Shown here piece after piece: positions 24,182 through 32,195 of a DNA stretch of 35,772 nucleotides (positions are counted from its first letter, which is position 1; every line of letters starts with the position of its first letter). A program made the position numbers and the translations under genes. Source of the DNA: an uncultured Eubacteriales bacterium (lineage in GTDB: Bacteria; Bacillota; Clostridia; Oscillospirales; Oscillospiraceae); NCBI GenBank assembly GCA_900546255.1, contig URCB01000017.1:1-35772 (forward strand), given 5' to 3'. The notes beneath the pieces are model-generated. The model saw only the letters and a program-made list of their open reading frames with translations, did not search any database and was not told the DNA's origin.

Positions 24182-24495
24182 CGCGCAGGCCCGGGGGTGT
24201 CCAAAAACTGCAGAGAAAAAAAGAACAAAGAGCGACAAGAGTAGAAAAATGCCGCTTGTGCAAAACGACGAAGTTAAAAAGGGCGGATCTTCCGTAAAAA
24301 ATTCGAAAAAAAACGGAAGGAAAAGGGCAAAAAAATTCGTTCCGAGGAATAAAAACCAGGAAAAATCCAAGGAAACGAAAAGAAGGGGAAAAAACGCGGT
24401 CAAGAATGCATGAAATCCTGCGCCCGAGGAGGCGTTTTCGCCAGAAATAGCCGGGAATAATTTGTGCAAAAGGTGCATTTCATTTTTGGGAAATT
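24182..24495 (+). other. Purine-rich gene-poor stretch
   Basis: About 300 bp with a strong A/G bias on the plus strand and runs of A up to eight. It contains a CTTCCGT (24289-24295) / ACGGAAG (24313-24319) inverted repeat and a GGCG-TTTT-CGCC hairpin (24431-24442). A lysine-rich plus-strand reading frame (from ATG 24249) and a Phe/Leu-rich minus-strand frame cover it, but both are what the base bias alone would give. No gene is called. Confidence 0.5.
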
Positions 24496-24497
24496 GG

Positions 24498-24506
24498 TGT
24501 TATTAT
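24498..24506 (+). promoter_or_regulatory. Extended -10 promoter of the aminotransferase
   Basis: TGT-TATTAT (24498-24506) is an extended -10 element; the -35 region (TTTCAT at 24478-24483) is poor. It gives a leader of about 160 nt before the aminotransferase start. Confidence 0.5.
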
Positions 24507-24562
24507 AGTCACAAGTTACAGGGGATGCGTTGAAAAACAAGTTCTCTGGCATCTGATTCAAA

Positions 24563-24638
24563 ACAGGCGGGTTGAGTAGCCGGCTGTTGAGAATACCAAG
24601 CCCCACCTGTGGGCGGGCTTGGAAATCCCTATTTTTTT
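24563..24638 (+). promoter_or_regulatory. Attenuator-like leader of the aminotransferase
   Basis: CCAAGCCC (24596-24603) pairs with GGGCTTGG (24615-24622) and is followed 9 nt later by seven T (24632-24638), like a terminator. An upstream ACAGGCGGG (24563-24571) can pair with CCCACCTGT (24602-24610) over eight of nine positions, which would break the terminator stem. The two foldings are mutually exclusive. No known riboswitch class or T-box core is seen. Confidence 0.45.
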
Positions 24639-24671
24639 ACATCTCAATTTTTGAATGGGAGGAATTTCATC

Positions 24672-25898
24672 ATGAGACTGAAAGACACTGGCCTGACTGT
24701 TGCCGACGTGAAGGCAATGGCCCAGAAGTATCAGATCGAGACCTATGAGCGTATGGACTTCCTGGCTGACTGGGCCGAGGGCGTCTATATGTATGACGAG
24801 AACGACCAGCCCTACCTGGACTTCTATGCTGGTATCGCCGTTAACTCCCTGGGCAACTGCAACCCCAAGGTTGTCGCTGCCGTTCAGGAGCAGTGCGCTA
24901 CCCTGATGCAGACCTTCAACTATCCCTACACCGTTCCTCAGGTCCTCCTGTCCAAGGAGATCTGCGAGGCCACCGGTATGGATAAGGTCTTCTATCAGAA
25001 CTCCGGCGCTGAGGCCAACGAGGCTATGATCAAGATCGCCCGTAAGTGGGGCATCGAGAACATCGGTCCCGACGCTTGGACCATCATCACCGCTAAGTCC
25101 TCCTTCCACGGCCGTACCTTCGGTGCCATGACCGCTACCGGCCAGCCCGACTCCGCCATCCAGAAGGGCTTCGGCGACCTGGTTCCCGGCTTCGTGTATG
25201 CTGACTACAACAACCTGCAGTCCTTCAAGGATGCTTATGTCGAGGGCAAGACCTGCGCCATCATGTTCGAGCCTGTTCAGGGCGAGGGCGGCGTGTTCCC
25301 CGCTACCGACGAGTTCATCCAGGGCATCCGTAAGTTCTGCGACGAGAAGGGCATCCTGTTCCTGCTGGACGAGGTCCAGGCTGGTTGGGGCCGTTGCGGC
25401 AGCTTTATGAGCTATCAGAGCTATGGCGTGCAGCCTGACTGCGTGTCCATGGCTAAGGCTATGGGCGGCGGCATGCCCATCGGCGGCATCGCCTGCACCG
25501 ACAAGGTTGCCACCGCTTTCGGCCCCGGCACCCACGGCTCCACCTATGCTGGCCACCCCGTGACCTGCGCTGCTTCTCTGGCCGTTCTGCGCGAGATGAA
25601 GAGAATCGACGCTCCCGCCAACGCCAAGAAGGTCGGCGACTACTTCGCTGCTGAGCTGGCTAAGATGCCTCACGTTGTCGAGGTCCGTCATCGCGGCCTG
25701 TTCGTCGGCGTGCAGCTGGAAGAGGGCATCAATGCTGTGGAAGTTAAGCGTCACTGCATCAAGAACCACTTCCTGGTCACCGCCATCGGCTCCAGCGTCA
25801 TCCGTATGGTGCCTCCTCTGATCGTCCGCGGTGTTGACTGCGACAAGGCCGTTGAGATCCTGTCCAAGTCCATCAACGAGGTCGCTGAGGGCAAGTAA
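24672..25898 (+). CDS. Class III PLP aminotransferase (ArgD/GabT-like)
   Basis: A 408-aa PLP-dependent aminotransferase. Motifs: YLDFYAGIAVNSLGNCNP, QNSGAEANEAMIKIAR for phosphate binding, SSFHGRTFGAM, LLDEVQAGWGRCG with the pyridine-N Asp233, Schiff-base Lys262 in MAKAMGGGMPIGG, and THGSTYAGHPVTCAA. Family members include acetylornithine and 4-aminobutyrate aminotransferases; the substrate cannot be fixed, and no arginine or GABA genes are nearby. Codon use is unlike the neighbours: many GTT, GCT, CGT and ATC codons, the pattern of a highly expressed gene. ATG 24672 follows GGGAGGAATTTCATC; a longer frame to 24609 runs through the leader hairpin. Confidence 0.92.
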   Translation: MRLKDTGLTVADVKAMAQKYQIETYERMDFLADWAEGVYMYDENDQPYLDFYAGIAVNSLGNCNPKVVAAVQEQCATLMQTFNYPYTVPQVLLSKEICEATGMDKVFYQNSGAEANEAMIKIARKWGIENIGPDAWTIITAKSSFHGRTFGAMTATGQPDSAIQKGFGDLVPGFVYADYNNLQSFKDAYVEGKTCAIMFEPVQGEGGVFPATDEFIQGIRKFCDEKGILFLLDEVQAGWGRCGSFMSYQSYGVQPDCVSMAKAMGGGMPIGGIACTDKVATAFGPGTHGSTYAGHPVTCAASLAVLREMKRIDAPANAKKVGDYFAAELAKMPHVVEVRHRGLFVGVQLEEGINAVEVKRHCIKNHFLVTAIGSSVIRMVPPLIVRGVDCDKAVEILSKSINEVAEGK

Positions 25899-25950
25899 TT
25901 TAACCCATCGGAACTTTGATACTTCTGATAGGCTAACTCATGCCAGTACG

Positions 25951-25988
25951 ACAACCCCCCGCCATCTACTCTGGCGGGGGGTTGTTTT
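25951..25988 (+). terminator. Terminator of the aminotransferase gene
   Basis: Perfect 14-bp stem ACAACCCCCCGCCA (25951-25964) / TGGCGGGGGGTTGT (25972-25985), 7-nt loop, then TTTAT. Strong and correctly placed. Confidence 0.92.
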
Positions 25989-26089
25989 ATGGTTTTTCCC
26001 CAAACCGCTCCCGCGCCAAAAGGCAGGACCGGTGGAACCCTTGTGCAGCCCCGCAAAAAAAGCACGGCGATCTTTGGGGAAAGGGGGAA

Positions 26090-26118
26090 TGGACAGGCCC
26101 TGGTTCCCATGGTACGAT
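26090..26118 (+). promoter_or_regulatory. Candidate promoter of the duplicated membrane protein
   Basis: -35 TGGACA (26090-26095), 17-bp spacer, extended -10 TGG-TACGAT (26113-26118), about 48 bp before the start codon. Confidence 0.5.
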
Positions 26119-26166
26119 TTTCTTGGCAGCGTAGGATGAGACATCCTCTGAAAGGAGGGCTTCTCC

Positions 26167-26625
26167 ATGGAACGGAACCCCTCGATTTGGCGAGGCGCGG
26201 GGATTTTCGCCCTGGGCGTTCTCACGCTGGGCATCCTGCTTCGGCTGGCTTGGAATCTTTTCGTCTTCTGTGACGAATACAATTTCAGCCCGGAAGCGGT
26301 TTGCGGCAGCGGTCTGGACCTGGGTCTGCTGTGGCTGCGGCTCTTGGCTGCGCTGCTCCTGCTTCTGGGTGGGCTGGGCCTGCTGTTCCGGTTGCCCCTG
26401 GTTCGGGTGGTGATGGTACTCAGCGTGGTCAACCTGGGGATCTCCCTGCGGCTGCTGGGGACCCTGCTGCTCTTCTGCCACCGGCAGGGCATGGCCCCGG
26501 CCCTGGTGTGCGGCAGCGCTTTGCACTGGGGGCTGCTCTGGGTTCAGCTGATCGCCGCGCTGGCGCTCCTCCTGTGCAGCCTTGGCCGGCAGTTCCCCAG
26601 GCGTGTGTCCAAGGCCAGCCCATGA
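26167..26625 (+). CDS. Four-helix membrane protein made of two tandem copies
   Basis: A 152-aa, very hydrophobic protein with four predicted transmembrane helices (about 11-33, 52-74, 80-104, 121-139). The two halves align without gaps at an offset of 69 residues: ILLRLAWNLFVFCDE with ISLRLLGTLLLFCHR, PEAVCGSGLDLGLLW with PALVCGSALHWGLLW, and RLLAALLLLLGGLG with QLIAALALLLCSLG. Each half keeps an FC pair and a VCGS motif in the loop between its helices. No known family is recognised. ATG 26167 follows GAAAGGAGGGC. It has its own candidate promoter and terminator, so it is probably monocistronic. Confidence 0.75.
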   Translation: MERNPSIWRGAGIFALGVLTLGILLRLAWNLFVFCDEYNFSPEAVCGSGLDLGLLWLRLLAALLLLLGGLGLLFRLPLVRVVMVLSVVNLGISLRLLGTLLLFCHRQGMAPALVCGSALHWGLLWVQLIAALALLLCSLGRQFPRRVSKASP

Positions 26626-26657
26626 TTGCGCCCGTCAAAAATCCTTTCCCAACGCAA

Positions 26658-26694
26658 AGCGCCCCGCCTCGAAAGAGGCGGGGCGCTGTTTGTT
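26658..26694. terminator. Bidirectional terminator between the membrane protein and pyc
   Basis: Perfect 13-bp stem AGCGCCCCGCCTC (26658-26670) / GAGGCGGGGCGCT (26675-26687), GAAA tetraloop, then GTTTGTT on the plus strand and TTTGCGTT on the minus strand. Confidence 0.9.
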
Positions 26695-26721
26695 CCTGTG
26701 TAGATGGGCGTGGGTGAGAAC

Positions 26722-29700
26722 TTACTTCTCCTCTTCCTCGTCCAGGACGAAGGAGATCAGCAGATCCTCGGTGTTCACCCGGTCGCCGGGGGCAACGTAG
26801 AGTTTGTCCACCTTGCCGTTGACCTTGGAGACGAAGGTGGTCTCCATCTTCATGGCCTCCACGATCATCAGGGGCTGGTTGACCTTGACCTCGTCCCCTT
26901 CCTTCACCAGGACGGTCTCCACGGTGCCGGGGATGGTGGAGCCCAGGTGGCAGGGGTTGTTCTTGTCGGCCTTCAGCTTGCGGTCTTCCAGGACCTCCAG
27001 GGTCTTGTCCAGGACCTTCTGCTCCCGCAGGATGCCGTTGACCTCGAAGGTGAGGGTGCGGTAGCCGTCCTTGTCGGGGTCGGACATGCCCACGAACTTG
27101 ATGAGAATGCTGCGGCCTTCGCTGACCTTGAGGACGGTCTCCTCCCCCTTCCGCAGGCCGTAGAAGTAGACGTGGCTCTCCAGGGTGGTGACGTCGTTGT
27201 AGGCCTCGAAGTGGGTGCAGTAGTCCTCATAGACTTTGGGATAGAGGGCGTAGCTGACGGCCTTCTGCTCCATCTCGAAGTCGGAGAAGCCTTCCATATT
27301 GAACTTCTCCCGCAGGTGCTGCTTGATCTCCTCAAAGTCCACGTCAGGCAGCAGGGTGCCGGGGCGGACGGTGATGGGCTCGATGTCCTTCAGGACGATC
27401 TTCTGCAGTTCCTTGGGGAAGCCGCCCTCGGGCTGGCCGATCATGCCCTTGAAGAAGTCGATGACAGAGTCGGGGTAGGACAGGGAGGCGCCCTCGGTGA
27501 GGATGTTGTCCTTGTTCAGGCCGTTCTTCAGCATGAAGATGGCCAGGTCGCCCACCACCTTGGAGGTGGGGGTCACCTTGATGAGGTTGCCCAGCAGGTC
27601 GTTGGCCTGGCGATAGAGCTCCTTGATCTTCTCGAACTCGTCCTTGGAGCCCATCTCGGTGACCTGGGCCAGGAGGTTGGAGTACTGGCCGCCGGGGATC
27701 TCGTACTTGTAGATCTGGGCGTTGGGGGAGACCATGCCGCTCTCGTTGGCCTTGTAGACCTTGCGGACGTGCTCATAGTACCGGCTGAGCTCATCCAGGC
27801 CTTCGAAGTCCAGGCCGGTGTCCCGCTCGGTGCCCCGGAGGGCTTCCACCACCACGTTGAGGGAGGGCTGGCTGGTGCAGGAGCTCATGGACTCGATGGC
27901 CAGGTCGGCGATGTCCACGCCGGCCTCGGCGGCCTTCAGCACGGTGGCCACGCCGGCGCCGGTGGTGTCGTGGGTGTGCAGGTGGATGGGGATGTGGAGC
28001 TCGGACTTGAGGGTCTCCACCAGCTTCTGGGCGGCGTAGGGCTTCAGCAGGCCGGCCATGTCCTTGATGGCCAGGATGTGCACGCCCAGGGATTCCAGTT
28101 CCTTGGCCTTTTCCACATAGTAGTCCAGGGTGTACTTGACCTCGTTGGGGCTGAGGATGTCGCCGGTGTAGCACAGGGAGCCCTCGACGATCTTGCCGGT
28201 CTTCAGCGCTTCCTCGATGGGCATCTTCATGTTCTCGATCCAGTTCAGGCTGTCGAAGATGCGGAAGACGTCAATGCCCTTGATGGCGGAGATGCGGATG
28301 AACTCCTTGACCAGGTTGTCGGGGTAGTTGCTGTAGCCCACGGCGTTGGAGGCCCGGAGGAGCATCTGGATCAGGGTGTTGGGCATCCGCTCGCTGAGGA
28401 TCTCCAGCCGCTTCCAGGGGGATTCCTTCAGGAAGCGGTAGGCGGTGTCATAGGTGGCGCCGCCCCAGGCTTCCACGGAGAAGGCGTTCTGGAAGATGAC
28501 GTTGGAGGCCTTGGCGGCACCCACGATATCCTTGGTCCGCATCCGGGTGGCGATGAGGGACTGCTGGGCGTCACGCATGGAGGTGTCGGTGACGTACAGC
28601 CGCTTCTCCCCCAGGATCTTCTGGGTGAAGCCCTTGGCGCCCAGCTTCTTAAACTCGTCCTTGGCACCGTAGACCAGGGCGGTCTCGTCGTACTTGGGCA
28701 GGACGCGGTCCTCGAAATAGGGCTTTTCGCCCTTGGAGACGTTGACAATCTTGTCCCCCAGGAAGTCCAGGATCTTGGAGGCGCGGTCCGTCCGCTGGGT
28801 CAGGTCGAAGAGCTCGGGGGTCTCCTCGATGAAGGTGGTGTAGCACTCGCCGGCCTGGAAGGTGGGGTTGTTCACCACGTTGATCAGGAAGGAGATGTTG
28901 GTCTTGATGCCCTGGATGCGCATCTCCCGCAGGGCCCGGAGGGACTTGACGGCTGCCCCCTTGAAGGTGCGGTCAAAGGCGGAGATCTTCACCAGCAGGG
29001 AGTCGTAGTAGGGCAGGATCTCTGCGCCGGTGTAGATGTTGCCGCCGTCCAGACGGATGCCGTTGCCGGAGCCGGAGTGGTAGACGCTGACCTTGCCGGT
29101 GTCGGGCATGAAGTTGTTGGAGGGGTCCTCGGAGGTGACACGGGTCTGGATGGCATAGCCGTGGCACTGGATGGCCTCCTGGGAGGAGATGTTGATCTCC
29201 GGGGAGTTGAGGGGATAGCCCTCGGCGATGAGGATCTGGGAGCGGACGATGTCCACGTCGGTGACCAGCTCGGTGACGGTGTGCTCCACCTGGATCCGGG
29301 GGTTCATCTCAATGAAGTAGGGGTTGCCGTCCCGGTCCACCAGGAACTCACAGGTGCCGGCGTTGCGGTAACCCACGGTCTTGCACAGGCGGATGGCGCT
29401 GTCAAAGATCTTCTGCCGGGCCTCCTGGGGCACGGAGAAGGCGGGGGCGTACTCCACCACCTTCTGGTGGCGGCGCTGGACGGAGCAGTCACGGTCGAAG
29501 AGGTGGACCACATTGCCGTAGTTGTCCGCCAGGACCTGGACCTCCACGTGCTTGGGGCCCTTCAGGTATTTCTCGATGAAGACCTGGTCGTCGCCGAAGG
29601 CCTTCTTGGACTCGTCGATGGCCTCCTTGAACTCCTTGGCCATCTCCTCCTCGCTGTTGACGATGCGCATCCCGCGGCCGCCGCCGCCGTTGGAGGCCTT

Positions 29701-30195
29701 CAGCATCACGGGGTAACCCACCTTGCGGGCCACTTCTATGGCCTCCTCGGTGGTCTTCATGGCGTGGTCCACGCCGGGGATGATGGGCACCTCAGAGGCG
29801 ATGGCGATCTGTTTGGAGGAGATCTTGTCGCCCATGGCGTTCATGCTCTCCACGGTGGGGCCGATGAAGACCAGACCGTTCTTCTCGCACTCCTCCACCA
29901 GGACAGGGTTCTCTGCCAGGAAGCCATACCCGGGGTGAATGGCGTCAATGTTGTGGTCCTTGGCGATCTTGATGATGGTGGGGATGTCCAGATAGGCATC
30001 GATGGGGCCCTTCTCGGGGTTGAGGGGATAGGCCTCGTCCGCCAGGGTGCGGAACATGGCGTACTTGTCTTCCTTGGAGTAGATGGCCACGGAGGTGATT
30101 CCCAGCTCATTCAGGGCACGGAACACCCGGATGGCGATCTCTCCGCGGTTTGCCACCAGAACTCGCTTGAAGTTCTTGATGCGTACTTCACTCAT
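26722..30195 (-). CDS. pyc: Pyruvate carboxylase
   Basis: A 1157-aa biotin enzyme that makes oxaloacetate from pyruvate, bicarbonate and ATP (anaplerosis). N-terminal biotin carboxylase (about 10-455): KRVLVANRGEIAIRVFRA, the Gly-rich KASNGGGGRGMRIV, FIEMNPRIQVEHTVTE. Carboxyltransferase (about 530-800): DTSMRDAQQSLIATRMRT and HLHTHDTTGAGVAT metal-site His pair. The PYC_OADA domain follows. The C-terminal biotinyl domain carries the biotin Lys1116 in EAMKME. Length is full. Start MSEVRIKNFKRV at 30195 follows AGAAGGAGTTTGCTT; the frame stays open about 285 bp further upstream through the promoter but that part is not homologous. Confidence 0.98.
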   Translation of the reverse strand: MSEVRIKNFKRVLVANRGEIAIRVFRALNELGITSVAIYSKEDKYAMFRTLADEAYPLNPEKGPIDAYLDIPTIIKIAKDHNIDAIHPGYGFLAENPVLVEECEKNGLVFIGPTVESMNAMGDKISSKQIAIASEVPIIPGVDHAMKTTEEAIEVARKVGYPVMLKASNGGGGRGMRIVNSEEEMAKEFKEAIDESKKAFGDDQVFIEKYLKGPKHVEVQVLADNYGNVVHLFDRDCSVQRRHQKVVEYAPAFSVPQEARQKIFDSAIRLCKTVGYRNAGTCEFLVDRDGNPYFIEMNPRIQVEHTVTELVTDVDIVRSQILIAEGYPLNSPEINISSQEAIQCHGYAIQTRVTSEDPSNNFMPDTGKVSVYHSGSGNGIRLDGGNIYTGAEILPYYDSLLVKISAFDRTFKGAAVKSLRALREMRIQGIKTNISFLINVVNNPTFQAGECYTTFIEETPELFDLTQRTDRASKILDFLGDKIVNVSKGEKPYFEDRVLPKYDETALVYGAKDEFKKLGAKGFTQKILGEKRLYVTDTSMRDAQQSLIATRMRTKDIVGAAKASNVIFQNAFSVEAWGGATYDTAYRFLKESPWKRLEILSERMPNTLIQMLLRASNAVGYSNYPDNLVKEFIRISAIKGIDVFRIFDSLNWIENMKMPIEEALKTGKIVEGSLCYTGDILSPNEVKYTLDYYVEKAKELESLGVHILAIKDMAGLLKPYAAQKLVETLKSELHIPIHLHTHDTTGAGVATVLKAAEAGVDIADLAIESMSSCTSQPSLNVVVEALRGTERDTGLDFEGLDELSRYYEHVRKVYKANESGMVSPNAQIYKYEIPGGQYSNLLAQVTEMGSKDEFEKIKELYRQANDLLGNLIKVTPTSKVVGDLAIFMLKNGLNKDNILTEGASLSYPDSVIDFFKGMIGQPEGGFPKELQKIVLKDIEPITVRPGTLLPDVDFEEIKQHLREKFNMEGFSDFEMEQKAVSYALYPKVYEDYCTHFEAYNDVTTLESHVYFYGLRKGEETVLKVSEGRSILIKFVGMSDPDKDGYRTLTFEVNGILREQKVLDKTLEVLEDRKLKADKNNPCHLGSTIPGTVETVLVKEGDEVKVNQPLMIVEAMKMETTFVSKVNGKVDKLYVAPGDRVNTEDLLISFVLDEEEEK

Positions 30196-30306
30196 AAGCA
30201 AACTCCTTCTTACAATGTATTGAGATAGAAAGCAGGGGTAGTTTCCCGGGCAGAGGGTCTGCCGGTGTTCGCTTTGCAAGAACAAATGTGTTTCTATTCG
30301 GATTTT

Positions 30307-30335
30307 ATTATACACGAAAAGAAAAAACCTTGCAA
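30307..30335 (-). promoter_or_regulatory. Sigma-A promoter of pyc
   Basis: On the minus strand, -35 TTGCAA (30330-30335), 17-bp T-rich spacer, extended -10 TG-TATAAT (30307-30312). The leader to the start codon is about 105 nt, with no recognised regulatory fold. Confidence 0.85.
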
Positions 30336-30605
30336 GTACCCGCAGGATGAAAGCGCGGAGGGAAGGGCCGTCAAAGACCATGGACTGCCCAATGCTTAGA
30401 GGCGGTGCAGGGAGGGAAATCAGGCGGTTCCCACAAATCCCGTCAATTTTTGGGGAGGGGAATGGGGCCTTTTCCATCAAAATTCACAAGAAAACCCGGG
30501 CGCCTTCCCGGGCGGGGCCGCGCCGAGAAGAGCGCACCAAACATTTTGAGGGGCAGGGGGAAAAAATCGGGTAGAATGACGAAGACCCTCCCGGGAAACC
30601 CGGGC
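30336..30605. other. Gene-free stretch between pyc and the MocR gene
   Basis: About 270 bp with no supportable gene. It contains short GC palindromes (CCCGGGCG...CCCGGGCG near 30497-30521 and CCCGGG-AAA-CCCGGG at 30591-30605) but no terminator U-tract and no known RNA. Confidence 0.5.
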
Positions 30606-30634
30606 TTTACAGGGCGGCACCCAGCGTCTATAAT
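30606..30634 (+). promoter_or_regulatory. Sigma-A promoter of the MocR-patatin operon
   Basis: -35 TTTACA (30606-30611), 17-bp spacer, consensus -10 TATAAT (30629-30634). Confidence 0.8.
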
Positions 30635-30654
30635 AGGTCTGAACGTGCTGAATT

Positions 30655-30692
30655 TGACCAATTCCCGGGGACGGACATGGCCAGATTGGCCA
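30655..30692 (+). promoter_or_regulatory. Candidate MocR operator repeats
   Basis: TGGCCA-GAT-TGGCCA (30678-30692), with a related TGACCA at 30655-30660, lies just downstream of the promoter. MocR regulators typically bind short repeated sites near their own promoters. Confidence 0.4.
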
Positions 30693-30725
30693 TTCTTACA
30701 ACCCTGAGGAAAGGAGGGGACTGGT

Positions 30726-32195
30726 TTGCTTACCTACTCCTTTGAAAATATCGCATCGGAGAGCATGTACGAACACCTCTACCGATGCATCAAGCAGGAT
30801 ATCCTCCAGAAAAAACTCCGGGCAGGGGAGAAGCTGCCCTCCAAACGGAGTTTTGCCAAAAACCTGGGGGTGAGCACCATCACCGTGGAGAGTGCCTATG
30901 CCCAACTGGTGGCGGAGGGGTTCCTCTATACCCTGCCCAAGCGGGGGTACTACGTCTGTGAGCTGGAGCAGGAGGCCCCCGTCCCGGCGCCGGCGCCCCC
31001 TGCCCCCCCAAAGCGAAGCGAGGGGAAGGCCCCGGAACAGCGGACCTACTGGGCAGACTTTGTGGGCAGTTCCGTGGCCCGGGATATGTTCCCCTTCTCC
31101 GTCTGGGTGAAGCTCCTGCGGGACGTGACCGCCTCCGAGGACGAGGCCACCCTGCTCACCGACACCTCCGCCGGGGGCATCCGCCAGCTCCGTCAGGCCA
31201 TTGCCGACCATCTCTACCAGTTCCGGGGGATGACCATCTCCCCGGAGCAGATCGTGGTGGGGGCGGGGACGGAGTATCTCTATGGGGTGCTCATCCAGCT
31301 CCTGGGCCGGCACCGGGGATACGCCGTGGAGGACCCCGGCTACCAGCGCCTGAGCAAGATCTATGAGAAGAACGACGTGGCCATCCACCACATCCCCATG
31401 GACCAAGGGGGGGTCATCCCCGAAAAGCTGGAGGAGAGCGGGGCGGAGATCCTCCACATCACCCCCTCCCACCACTTCCCCACAGGCATCGTCATGCCGG
31501 TGAGCCGCCGGTATGAACTGCTCAGCTGGGCCTCCAAGGGGGAGAACCGGTACATCATCGAGGACGACTACGACTGTGAGTTCCGCCTGGCCGGCCGGCC
31601 CATCCCCACCTTGCAGAGCATCGACGTGATGGAGAAGGTCATCTACATCAACACCTTCTCCAAGAGCCTGGCGCCGGCCTTCCGGATCAGCTACCTGGTG
31701 CTGCCCCGCCATCTGGTCACCCGGTTCTATGAGACCTTGGGGTTCTATTCGGGGACCGTCTCCTGCCTGGAGCAGATGACCCTGGCCCGGTTCCTGGCCC
31801 AGGGCTACTTTGAAAAACACATCAACCGAATGCGCAACCACTACCGGGCCCTGCGGGACAAGCTCCTGGCGGCCCTTCGCCAGTCCCCCCTGGCGGGGAA
31901 GGTGAAGATCAGCGGGGAGCAGGCGGGCCTGCATTTCCTCATGGCCCTGGACACCCCCCGCAGCGAGGAGGCCATCCTCCAGGCGGCCGAGGGGTTGGAT
32001 CTGCGCATCTCCTTTGTCTCCCAGTACTATTTCTCTGCCCCCAACCGCCTGCCCCATGTGCTGGTGATGAACTACTCCGGCCTGGAGGAGGAGAAGGTGG
32101 CAGAGGCGGTGGCCCGCCTGTGCCAGGCGGTATTGGGGGAACCAGAAGCGGCCGCCGAACCCCCAGCAACCCAAGGAAGAGGTGATCATACATGA
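30726..32195 (+). CDS. MocR/GntR-type PLP-binding transcriptional regulator
   Basis: A 489-aa regulator with an N-terminal GntR winged helix (about 12-78: YRCIKQDILQKKLRAGEKLPSKRSFAKNLGVSTITVESAYAQLVAEGFL) and a class I aminotransferase-like domain (about 110-480). PLP-site residues are kept: DDYDCEF (Asp at about 281-283) and Lys313 in NTFSKSLAP. A proline-alanine linker joins the domains. The start is TTG 30726, six bases after GGAGGGG; no ATG gives a complete HTH. MocR proteins sense PLP or amino compounds. Its stop overlaps the patatin start in an ATGA, an uncommon partner. Confidence 0.93.
   Translation: MLTYSFENIASESMYEHLYRCIKQDILQKKLRAGEKLPSKRSFAKNLGVSTITVESAYAQLVAEGFLYTLPKRGYYVCELEQEAPVPAPAPPAPPKRSEGKAPEQRTYWADFVGSSVARDMFPFSVWVKLLRDVTASEDEATLLTDTSAGGIRQLRQAIADHLYQFRGMTISPEQIVVGAGTEYLYGVLIQLLGRHRGYAVEDPGYQRLSKIYEKNDVAIHHIPMDQGGVIPEKLEESGAEILHITPSHHFPTGIVMPVSRRYELLSWASKGENRYIIEDDYDCEFRLAGRPIPTLQSIDVMEKVIYINTFSKSLAPAFRISYLVLPRHLVTRFYETLGFYSGTVSCLEQMTLARFLAQGYFEKHINRMRNHYRALRDKLLAALRQSPLAGKVKISGEQAGLHFLMALDTPRSEEAILQAAEGLDLRISFVSQYYFSAPNRLPHVLVMNYSGLEEEKVAEAVARLCQAVLGEPEAAAEPPATQGRGDHT

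Noticed and set aside
24249..24413. A lysine-rich 54-codon plus-strand frame in the purine-rich block
   Set aside because: No Shine-Dalgarno sequence, composition explained by A-runs, and no recognised motif. It is kept only as a base-composition observation.
24110..24478. A 122-codon Phe/Leu-rich minus-strand frame that looks like a membrane protein
   Set aside because: The hydrophobic content simply results from reading a purine-rich plus strand backwards. It has no ribosome site and overlaps the mtnA promoter and start.
26704..30228. An 1174-codon open frame on the plus strand opposite pyc
   Set aside because: It is the mirror of the pyc codons (repeated Val/Gly/Leu/His/Asp from GC-rich third positions), has no ribosome site and no domain. 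The pyc frame shows full homology over its whole length.
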